The notes beneath the pieces are model-generated. The model worked only from the letters and a program-made list of their open reading frames with translations. It did no database searches and was not told where the DNA came from. The translations under genes and the position numbers were made by a program. Source: Pseudothermotoga sp. (GTDB lineage: Bacteria > Thermotogota > Thermotogae > Thermotogales > DSM-5069). From it: a stretch of 6,692 nucleotides of DNA. The stretch's first letter is position 1. Each line of letters starts with the position of its first letter. The stretch spans positions 1-6,692 of the forward strand of contig JAPYWY010000088.1 in NCBI GenBank assembly GCA_028276125.1, in the 5' to 3' direction. Below are positions 1 to 5,302 of this stretch, one piece after another.

Positions 1-28
1 TGGAGCTTTCTCGAACCTTGTCTCACAC

Positions 29-46
29 TCATTGTGATGACAATGA
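29..46. repeat. Short perfect hairpin next to the terminator
   Basis: A 7-bp perfect stem (TCATTGT at 29-35 and ACAATGA at 40-46) encloses a 4-base loop, GATG. On the plus strand it is followed by A residues, not T, so it is not a plus-strand terminator. On the minus strand it lies immediately beyond the T-tract of the terminator at 46-74. It may be a second RNA structure past the termination point or an inverted repeat with another role. Bases 1-28 show no feature that I can support. Confidence 0.4.
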
Positions 47-74
47 AAAAACAAAAAGCCCCTTTGCCGGGGCT
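46..74 (-). terminator. Rho-independent terminator, minus strand
   Basis: Read on the minus strand, AGCCCC (74-69) and GGGGCT (62-57) form a GC-rich 6-bp stem around a 6-base loop, GGCAAA. It is followed by TTTTGTTTTTT down to about position 46. This is the classical intrinsic terminator layout. The plus strand has no T-tract after the stem, so it works only for minus-strand transcription. It implies a leftward transcript starting somewhere in 75-571, because the plus-strand operon begins at 572. Confidence 0.8.
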
Positions 75-77
75 GAC

Positions 78-200
78 TCACTCATATTCAGCTGTCCATC
101 TATTTCGATTCCATTGTTTCTTGCTGTGTGTTCTGGCTTCGATCGTGTTGAAGGCGTCAACTTCGTTGGTGTTCACGCTTGGGAGCGCACGAACTGTATC
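78..200 (-). pseudogene. Short leftward reading frame, possible gene tail or small ORF
   Basis: This minus-strand frame is open from just after a TAG (201-203) down to a TGA at 78-80, which lies only 3 bases before the terminator stem. That spacing is typical of a genuine gene end. An internal GTG (174-176) would give a 32-residue polar product ending in WNRNRWTAEYE. Codons around AACACCAACGAAGTTGACGCC show the purine-N-pyrimidine bias seen in the real genes of this window. Further upstream, the adjacent minus frame is open from about 258 to 155 and also reads protein-like, so the whole could be a frameshifted remnant of a longer gene. I do not recognise the family. A small RNA with incidental coding character is the main alternative. 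Confidence 0.3.
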
Positions 201-297
201 CTACTTGGACATTCTGATCACTCAAACCATGACTTAGAATGATACCAATGTACGAGCCTCACCGTCTGGACGGTGTACTTTCTTAAGGAGCGCTCCC
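181..297. repeat. Spaced inverted repeat with inner hairpin
   Basis: GGGAGCGC at 181-188 is exactly complementary to GCGCTCCC at 290-297, so on either strand the 117-base interval could close into a stem-based structure. Inside lies a strong hairpin, CACCGTC (260-266) and GACGGTG (269-275), with a 2-base loop. On the minus strand the closing stem would sit at the 5' end of a transcript that ends at the 46-74 terminator, and an AT-rich TATATCTATATA stretch (299-310) just upstream could be a -10 element. I matched none of the common riboswitch or housekeeping RNA signatures that I know. Part of the signal is trivial because GGAGCGCTCC at 287-296 is itself palindromic. Confidence 0.35.
237..283. 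repeat. First copy of a degenerate repeat module (second at 467-528)
   Basis: The plus strand has GAATGATACCAATGTAC at 237-253, a hairpin at 260-275, and GGTGTACTTTC at 272-282. A second region has GAATGGTATCATTTTAC at 467-483 (13 of 17 bases shared), a hairpin at 488-516, and the identical GGTGTACTTTC at 518-528. The same box-hairpin-box order occurs in both. The intervening sequences differ in length and content, so this is either a diverged duplication or chance similarity in a short region. Confidence 0.3.
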
Positions 298-487
298 ATA
301 TATAGATATACGAGGATGGCTGTTGAGAAGAAGTAACGGAATCTGGGCAGAAAGGTGAAATACAGAACGCTCAGAGTCTGTGAATTTGAATGATGCTTGG
401 AGCAAAGTACATTCGCCGTCTACGTTTGATGCTGTCCGATTTGAGGATAGGATTTAGTTCACGGACGAATGGTATCATTTTACTTGA

Positions 488-516
488 ACATCGTGCCGCA
501 AGAACTTCTACGATGT
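488..516 (+). promoter_or_regulatory. Leader hairpin upstream of asnS
   Basis: ACATCGT (488-494) and ACGATGT (510-516) form a perfect 7-bp stem with a 15-base loop, 55 bases before the asnS start. No T-tract follows, so it is not a terminator as it stands. No T-box consensus (the AGGGTGGNACCGCG type) is present, although T-boxes commonly control aminoacyl-tRNA synthetase genes elsewhere. It may be an mRNA leader structure or part of the degenerate repeats in this region. Confidence 0.3.
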
Positions 517-558
517 GGGTGTACTTTCGGTCTCGAGCAAAGTTCAAACGCGTTCGGG

Positions 559-564
559 GGAGGT
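559..564 (+). promoter_or_regulatory. Strong ribosome binding site of asnS
   Basis: GGAGGT lies 7 bases before the ATG at 572 and is preceded by further G residues (556-558). It is the best Shine-Dalgarno match in the window and fixes the asnS start. Flanking GTTCA (542-546) and TGAAC (566-570) are complementary and could place this site in a weak hairpin loop. Confidence 0.8.
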
Positions 565-571
565 CTGAACG

Positions 572-1870
572 ATGGAGTGGGTCTACGTGGAAGAGCTGAA
601 AAACCATATCAACGAAGAAGTCGAACTGCGTGGATGGATTTGGAATCTCCGTTCGAGTGGCAAGATACACTTTCTTCAGTTCAGAGACGGTACAGGTTTC
701 GTACAGGTGGTCGTCGAACGCTCCACGGTTCCCGAAAGTGTGTTCGAGGCGGCCGGGAAACTCCGCATCGAATCGAGCGTGATCGTGAGAGGTTTGGTCA
801 AGGAGGACAAGAGATCACCTTACGGTGTTGAGGTACTGGCAACGGACGTCGTACCTGTTCAAATCCCCAAAGAACCTTACCCCATATCCAAGAAGGACCA
901 TGGAATAGATTTTCTCATGAGCTACAGACATTTGTGGCTGCGCTCACGCAGACAATTCCACATCCTTCGTGTAAGGGATGCAATCATATGGGCGATAAGA
1001 AAGTTCTACAAAGATAGAAACTTCGTCCTGATCGATACTCCCATCTTCACAGGCGCGATCGGTGAAACGGCTGGTAACCTCTTCGAACTCGATTATTTCG
1101 ACTACGGTAAGGTCTATTTGACACAAACCGGTCAGCTCTATCTGGAGGCAGCCTGTCTGGCTTTCGGTAAGGTTTACAACCTCGGTCCAACGTTCAGGGC
1201 AGAGAAGTCCAAAACCAGAAGGCACTTGATAGAGTTCTGGATGCACGAGGCCGAAGTAGCGTACTACGAGCATGAGGACAACCTGAGGCTCCAAGAGGAA
1301 CTGATCTCTCACATAGTCAAGTACGTGCTCGAGAACGCCTCTGATCATCTTGTGGCGCTCGGTAGAGACATCTCGAAGCTCGAGAAAGTGACAGTCCCAT
1401 TCGAACGCATAAGCTACGATGAGGCAGTAAAGTTCTTGCAGTCTAAGGGCGTGAACATACAGTGGGGTGACGACTTCGGTGGGGACGAAGAGACTTTGAT
1501 CGCTTCGCAGTTCGAAAGGCCTGTCTTCGTGACACACTATCCCAGAAAGGCGAAGGCGTTCTACATGCAGCCGGATCCTTCCAGACCAGAAGTCGTTCTG
1601 TGTGCGGATCTGCTCGCACCGGAAGGTTACGGAGAGATCATAGGAGGTTCTCAGAGGATTCACGACTACGATTTGCTGGTGGAAAGACTCCAAGAGTTCA
1701 ACTTGCCGATCGACAAGTACCAGTGGTATCTGGATCTGAGAAGGTGGGGAAGTGTGCCTCACAGCGGATTTGGGCTGGGTATAGAACGCACCGTTGCTTG
1801 GATTTGTGGATTGGAACACATCAGAGAGGCCATACCGTTCGCAAGGACACTCTACAGGGTGTATCCGTGA
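572..1870 (+). CDS. asnS: Asparaginyl-tRNA synthetase (class IIb)
   Basis: A cytoplasmic enzyme that attaches asparagine to tRNA-Asn using ATP. The 432 residues match the usual length of the bacterial enzyme (Bacillus AsnRS is about 430). An N-terminal OB-fold anticodon-binding domain spans roughly residues 14-98 and the class II catalytic core about 125-432. Motif 2 is the stretch starting FRAEKSKTRRHLIEFW at 208, and motif 3 is GFGLGIERTV at 399-408. The substrate-pocket stretch FYMQPDPSRPEVVLCADL (330-347) and EIIGGSQR (355-362) distinguish AsnRS from AspRS. The start is fixed by GGAGGT 7 bases upstream. The stop shares one base with the ruvB start (TGATG). One oddity is that the tail after motif 3 reads IPFAR (421-425), where IPFPR is usual in this class. 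Confidence 0.96.
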   Translation: MEWVYVEELKNHINEEVELRGWIWNLRSSGKIHFLQFRDGTGFVQVVVERSTVPESVFEAAGKLRIESSVIVRGLVKEDKRSPYGVEVLATDVVPVQIPKEPYPISKKDHGIDFLMSYRHLWLRSRRQFHILRVRDAIIWAIRKFYKDRNFVLIDTPIFTGAIGETAGNLFELDYFDYGKVYLTQTGQLYLEAACLAFGKVYNLGPTFRAEKSKTRRHLIEFWMHEAEVAYYEHEDNLRLQEELISHIVKYVLENASDHLVALGRDISKLEKVTVPFERISYDEAVKFLQSKGVNIQWGDDFGGDEETLIASQFERPVFVTHYPRKAKAFYMQPDPSRPEVVLCADLLAPEGYGEIIGGSQRIHDYDLLVERLQEFNLPIDKYQWYLDLRRWGSVPHSGFGLGIERTVAWICGLEHIREAIPFARTLYRVYP

Positions 1871-2907
1871 TGAAGGAAGTCGAATCGATACTGAACTTCA
1901 GACCGAGCAGCTTGGACGAGTACGTGGGACAGGAAGAAGTGAAGAGGAGACTGAGAATTGCTCTGGAAGCAGCGAAGCTTCGTGCGGAACCTCTCGACCA
2001 CATTTTGCTCGCTGGACCTCCCGGTTTGGGGAAAACAACGCTCGCACACGTGATAGCCAAAGAGCTCAAGAAGAACATATACGTCACGAGTGGGCCAGTC
2101 ATAGAACGCGGGGGAGACATCGCAGCGATATTGTCGAGTCTCGAGGATGGTGATGTGCTCTTCATCGATGAGATCCACAGGATGAACAAAACCGCAGAAG
2201 AAGTTCTCTATTCGGCGCTGGAAGATTTCCAAGTCGATGTGATGATCGGTAAGGGCCCCACGGCGAGGTCTGTCAGAATAAAGTTGAAACCTTTCACACT
2301 GATCGGTGCAACGACGAGGAGCGGCCTGCTCAGCTCACCACTCAGGAACAGGTTCGGAATGATATTCGAACTTGATTTCTACAGTGTGGAGGAACTGACC
2401 TCGATAATCAAGCGAGCTTGTGAGATCATGAACATGTCTATAGAGCATATGGCGGCCGAGCTGATCGCTCAGCGATCGAGGGGTACTCCTCGAATCGCGC
2501 TCAGACTCTTGAAGCGCGTTAGGGATGTTGCAACGGTGCGTGGTGAAGAGAGAATAACGCGGTCGATCGTTCTGAAGACGATGGATATATTGGAGATAGA
2601 TGCAATGGGGCTCGATGAGATGGATCGGAAGATACTGCGAACGATCATCGAGGTCTACGACGGAGGTCCGGTGGGTCTGGAAGCGCTCGCAGCAACACTG
2701 AACGTGGAACTCGACACGCTCAAAGAAGTTTACGAGCCATACCTGCTTCGTACAGGTTTGCTCGTTAGAACCTCACGTGGCAGAATGGCCAGTGATCTTG
2801 CGTACCGACACCTCGGATACGAAAGTAGGTTGAGAGGTGGGCTCTTCGATGGATATGTTGCAGAACATTTTGAGGATCAAGGAGAGAATAGCTCAAGCGG
2901 CAGTTAA
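1870..2907 (+). CDS. ruvB: Holliday junction branch migration helicase RuvB
   Basis: The AAA+ motor that, with RuvA, drives branch migration of Holliday junctions in recombinational repair. From the ATG at 1870 the product is 345 residues. It has Walker A GPPGLGKTT (49-57), Walker B VLFIDEIH (96-103), sensor 1 IGATTRSG (145-152), the arginine-finger region SSPLRNRFG (155-163), sensor 2 RGTPR (204-208) and a C-terminal winged helix from about 246. The frame is open far upstream inside asnS, but RuvB homology begins at the ATG, where AGGGTG (1856-1861) serves as a ribosome binding site. Family members usually end near the LF of GGLF (about residue 326). Here the frame continues about 19 residues further, overlapping yggS by 59 bases. 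No ruvA or ruvC is present in the window. Confidence 0.96.
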   Translation: MKEVESILNFRPSSLDEYVGQEEVKRRLRIALEAAKLRAEPLDHILLAGPPGLGKTTLAHVIAKELKKNIYVTSGPVIERGGDIAAILSSLEDGDVLFIDEIHRMNKTAEEVLYSALEDFQVDVMIGKGPTARSVRIKLKPFTLIGATTRSGLLSSPLRNRFGMIFELDFYSVEELTSIIKRACEIMNMSIEHMAAELIAQRSRGTPRIALRLLKRVRDVATVRGEERITRSIVLKTMDILEIDAMGLDEMDRKILRTIIEVYDGGPVGLEALAATLNVELDTLKEVYEPYLLRTGLLVRTSRGRMASDLAYRHLGYESRLRGGLFDGYVAEHFEDQGENSSSGS

Positions 2908-3520
2908 GGCTCATCGCGATCCGAATTCCGTTAGACTGATCGCGGTAGTGAAGGAAGCGAGTCTCGAGCAAGTGAAGAGTTTGGTGGACTTGGGATTGAG
3001 CGATCTTGCGGAGAACTATGCCCAACAGCTTGTGAAGAAGTACGAAGTCGCTCCGAACGCCACGTGGCACTTCATCGGAAGAATCCAGACCAACAAGATC
3101 AAATACATCGTACCGAGATGCGAGTATGTGCATTCGGTGTGCAGAGAAGAAGAGATCGTTGAGATAGACAAAATCGCTTCGAAACTGAGGAAGGTACAGA
3201 AGATTCTCATCGAGGTCAACGTATCCGGCGAGGAGAGTAAGGCGGGCGTTGAACCGAACGGAGTGGTTCAACTTTTGAACTTTTCGAAGAACTTCTCGTC
3301 GGTTGAAGTGGTAGGTCTGATGACGATGGCACCCCTGGTAGAAGATGCAGAACAGGTTCGCTGGGTCTTCAAAAAGTTAAGACAGATGCGCGACGAGATC
3401 GCAACAGAGTGGCCAAGTGTTGTTCATCTGTCGATGGGTATGACCAACGATTTTGAGGTGGCCATAGAAGAAGGAGCAACGATGGTTCGAATCGGTAGGG
3501 CAATCTTGAAGGGAGGATGA
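2849..3520 (+). CDS. yggS: YggS/PROSC-family pyridoxal-phosphate-binding protein
   Basis: A small TIM-barrel protein that binds PLP and helps maintain vitamin B6 and amino-acid homeostasis. No catalytic reaction is established for the family. The product has 223 residues. The PLP-lysine region is IAVVKEA, with K35 as the expected Schiff-base lysine. Other family motifs are WHFIGRIQTNK (73-83), EVNVSGEESKAG (122-133), GLMTMAP (156-162) and LSMGMTNDFEVAIEEGAT (194-211), followed by VRIGRAI. The C-terminus ends LKGG in place of the common FGxR ending. A GTG at 2837 is in frame, but ATG 2849 is preferred because AGGTGG (2835-2840) lies 8 bases upstream and the usual N-terminus fits. It overlaps the ruvB 3' end. 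The yggS-yggT pairing is common in bacteria. Confidence 0.93.
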   Translation: MDMLQNILRIKERIAQAAVKAHRDPNSVRLIAVVKEASLEQVKSLVDLGLSDLAENYAQQLVKKYEVAPNATWHFIGRIQTNKIKYIVPRCEYVHSVCREEEIVEIDKIASKLRKVQKILIEVNVSGEESKAGVEPNGVVQLLNFSKNFSSVEVVGLMTMAPLVEDAEQVRWVFKKLRQMRDEIATEWPSVVHLSMGMTNDFEVAIEEGATMVRIGRAILKGG

Positions 3521-3522
3521 AG

Positions 3523-3819
3523 ATGTTCGTGATTTCGAATCTGTTGTACGCGATCGCGATCGTTCTGCAATTGTTCATCTACGTGGAGATCTTTGCTGTG
3601 ATCCTTTCCGCCCTCTTGAGCTGGATCACACCTTTCAGGTATTCCACGTTCAGACAGTTCATCGATGCGGTTGCGAACATCGTGTTGAGGCCTTTCAGGA
3701 AACTCATTCCTCCGATAGGACCAGTGGACATCACACCGATGATAGCGATCTTCGTGCTCGTGTTTCTTGAAAACTTCGTTGTCAGGACTCTGTTCGATCT
3801 GGCGGTGAGGCTACGTTGA
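3523..3819 (+). CDS. yggT: YggT-family small integral membrane protein
   Basis: A 98-residue protein with two strongly hydrophobic stretches, about residues 4-35 and 69-92. Between them is the family signature PFRKLIPPIGPVDITPM (57-73). YggT proteins are inner-membrane proteins of poorly defined function. They are often next to yggS, and in some bacteria they lie near cell-division genes and have been linked to osmotic tolerance. An ATG at 3517 would give 100 residues and overlap the yggS stop (ATGA), but GGGAGG ends at 3516 directly against it. ATG 3523 has the right 6-base spacing and is preferred. The stop overlaps the nadK TTG start. Confidence 0.9.
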   Translation: MFVISNLLYAIAIVLQLFIYVEIFAVILSALLSWITPFRYSTFRQFIDAVANIVLRPFRKLIPPIGPVDITPMIAIFVLVFLENFVVRTLFDLAVRLR

Positions 3820-4598
3820 ATCGTACGTGTATCGTTCTGTACAAAACCGGAAGGGTTAAGGAAGCACAGGAACTGTACGAACGCGTTAAGAAACATTTGA
3901 ACGTGCTGGGTGTTGAGGAACTTTCCTGCCGACGCGTTGAAGCTGACTGTGACTTCGCGATCGTGGTGGGAGGGGACGGCACAGTTCTGAGGGCCGTGAA
4001 GTGCGTGTCGGTACCGATAGTTGGCTTCAAGGCCGGCAGGGTCGGTTTTTTGACGCCATACAAGATAGAAGAGGCAGAACAGTTCCTCATAGATCTGCAA
4101 GATGGAAACCTCGTGCTCGAGAAGAGATGGATGTTGAGGATCATGATGGGTGAAAAAGAGTTCGACGCCGTGAACGATGCGATCGTGCGTGCCAAGGCCA
4201 AACCCATGAGCGAGTTCAAGGTTTTCATAGACGGTTGTAGCGATCTGGATTTTTTTGCAGATGGCATCCTTGTGTCCACACCCACAGGTTCCACCGCCTA
4301 CAACCTCTCCCTCGGTGGCGCTATCGTGATACCGAGCTGTGAGGTTGTACAGATCATGCCCGTCGCGCCGTACTATCTTCAGAACCGTAGCATAGTGTTG
4401 CCCGCGGACAGAAACATCCACATCGTGAGTCAACTCGAATCTGAGCTCGTGGTAGATGGTGTCTGTATGGGTACGACGAAGGAGATTTTCGTGAGCAGAT
4501 CAAGCAAGAGTTTTTCCTTGTTGAGACCCACACGGTACGATTTCTTCTCCGTGCTGAAGAACAAGGTTGGCTATGGAAAGGGTGTGAGCGAACCTTGA
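3816..4598 (+). CDS. nadK: NAD kinase (ATP/polyphosphate-NAD kinase family)
   Basis: Phosphorylates NAD to NADP in the cytoplasm, the only de novo route to NADP. At 260 residues it matches the short Thermotoga-type enzyme. The GGDGT phosphate-binding motif is at 52-56, with D54 the expected catalytic aspartate. The second NAD-binding motif lies around N120-D121 (AVNDAIV). The diagnostic glycine-rich stretch DGILVSTPTGSTAYNLS spans 149-165. The C-terminal domain contains the beta-strand-rich region with VVDG (212-215). The start is TTG, overlapping the yggT stop as TTGA, with GGTGAGG (3804-3810) 5 bases upstream. No ATG suits the family N-terminus. Confidence 0.95.
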   Translation: MNRTCIVLYKTGRVKEAQELYERVKKHLNVLGVEELSCRRVEADCDFAIVVGGDGTVLRAVKCVSVPIVGFKAGRVGFLTPYKIEEAEQFLIDLQDGNLVLEKRWMLRIMMGEKEFDAVNDAIVRAKAKPMSEFKVFIDGCSDLDFFADGILVSTPTGSTAYNLSLGGAIVIPSCEVVQIMPVAPYYLQNRSIVLPADRNIHIVSQLESELVVDGVCMGTTKEIFVSRSSKSFSLLRPTRYDFFSVLKNKVGYGKGVSEP

Positions 4599-5302
4599 AG
4601 TGGCTTCTGGATCAAAAGATCGAGAGGTTCAAGAAAGCCTTGATGAAGATGGGTTGGTTCGCCGAAAAGATGATGATAAGAGTGATCGAGTCCATGGAGA
4701 GCAGACAAATCGCGCTGGCGAAACAGATCGTCGAGGACGATGACATACTCGACTCCATGGAGGTCGAGTTGAGAGGGGAAGCCACCGTGCTGCTCGGTAC
4801 GTACACACCCACGGGTTTCAGCCTGAGGTTCATAGTCAGTTCTCTGGAAGTGGCGAACATTCTGGAGAAGATAGGTGACAAGACCCGTAGGATGGCTCAG
4901 CTCTTGTTCTCTTTCTACAGGGAACAGTCTGCGAACATCGATCCGAACATAGTCAGGATGGCCAAAAACGTTGCGGCGTTGTTGAGAGAAACCCTCGGCG
5001 TTTTGGCAGACATGCAATCCGAAAGGGCTTTTGAGGTGTGCACGAAGGACGAGGAGATAGACGAGCTGTTTGAAGAAATGAGATCGGAGCTCGCGAACTT
5101 GCTGAAGGAGAAACCGGAGCAGACAGAACGAATCCTTTGCTTGTTGGAAATTGCACAGGAGCTCGAGGAGGTGGCCGACCTGTGCACGAACATCGTTGAA
5201 TCGGTGCTTTACGCCGTTTCTGGGTCCAACTACAAGTGCTTCAGAGACCAGATGAAGCTGTTCAAGAGAGGGGAAGGGGTGCTGTTTGACGATTCTGATT
5301 AA
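4595..5302 (+). CDS. phoU: PhoU-family phosphate signalling metalloprotein
   Basis: PhoU links the Pst phosphate transporter to the PhoR sensor kinase and damps phosphate uptake. Thermotoga maritima PhoU homologues are known to bind iron clusters. The 235-residue helical protein shows the family's two three-helix repeats. Each repeat carries the ExxxD metal-ligand motif: EKIGDKTRRMA (91-101, E91 and D95) and EEVADLCTNIVE (191-202, E191 and D195). The start is TTG, overlapping the nadK stop as TTGA. The ribosome binding site is weak (AAGGGTG about 10 bases upstream), suggesting dependence on coupling. The N-terminus LLDQKIERFKKALMKMG aligns with the family, which supports this start. No pst genes are adjacent, so this may be the copy not linked to a transporter. 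Confidence 0.93.
   Translation: MKWLLDQKIERFKKALMKMGWFAEKMMIRVIESMESRQIALAKQIVEDDDILDSMEVELRGEATVLLGTYTPTGFSLRFIVSSLEVANILEKIGDKTRRMAQLLFSFYREQSANIDPNIVRMAKNVAALLRETLGVLADMQSERAFEVCTKDEEIDELFEEMRSELANLLKEKPEQTERILCLLEIAQELEEVADLCTNIVESVLYAVSGSNYKCFRDQMKLFKRGEGVLFDDSD

Larger units (their letters stand above)
359..568 (+). pseudogene. Stop-interrupted frame directly upstream of asnS
   Basis: This roughly 210-base interval (part of the 271-base gap before asnS) has no intact ORF consistent with its neighbours. The frame ending in TGA at 566-568 reads protein-like, for example FDAVRFEDRI, FTDEWYHFT and KNFYDVGVLSVSSKVQ, but it is broken by TAG at 455-457 and TGA at 485-487. Its final stop sits 3 bases before the asnS start, the same tight spacing as the real junctions of the operon. 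This may be the decayed former first gene of the operon. Third positions are more AT-rich than in the downstream genes. No family is recognised. It could instead be a non-coding leader. Possible weak promoters include TTGAAT at 386-391 with TACATT at 408-413 (16-base spacer), but none is convincing. Confidence 0.2.

Noticed and set aside
1..26. tRNA- or tmRNA-like 3' end on the minus strand (GGTTCGA followed by AGCTCCA)
   Set aside because: The bases flanking the TTCGA loop do not pair into a 5-bp T-stem, and no acceptor, anticodon or tmRNA core is visible.
18..242. Plus-strand ORFs of 67-74 codons over the terminator region
   Set aside because: They run through the minus-strand terminator, have no ribosome binding site, show unnatural composition, and look like complements of the polar minus-strand frame.
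300..571. T-box or other known riboswitch controlling asnS
   Set aside because: No T-box consensus, no terminator/antiterminator pair with a T-tract, and no TPP, FMN, SAM or lysine aptamer core is recognisable by eye.
371..670. Minus-strand 99-residue ORF crossing the asnS start
   Set aside because: It overlaps the well-supported 5' end of asnS and shows no recognisable family. It reads as a shadow frame.
944..1819. Minus-strand 291-codon ORF inside asnS
   Set aside because: It is antisense to an unambiguous synthetase core. Long antisense frames are common in genes with this codon bias, and no start signal or family resemblance is seen.
1600..1869. N-terminal extension of RuvB starting within asnS
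   Set aside because: These 90 codons are the shifted frame of asnS. RuvB homology starts at ATG 1870, which has a ribosome binding site.
3579..4433. Minus-strand 284-codon ORF opposite yggT and nadK
   Set aside because: It lies wholly antisense to two confidently identified genes and has no motif of its own.
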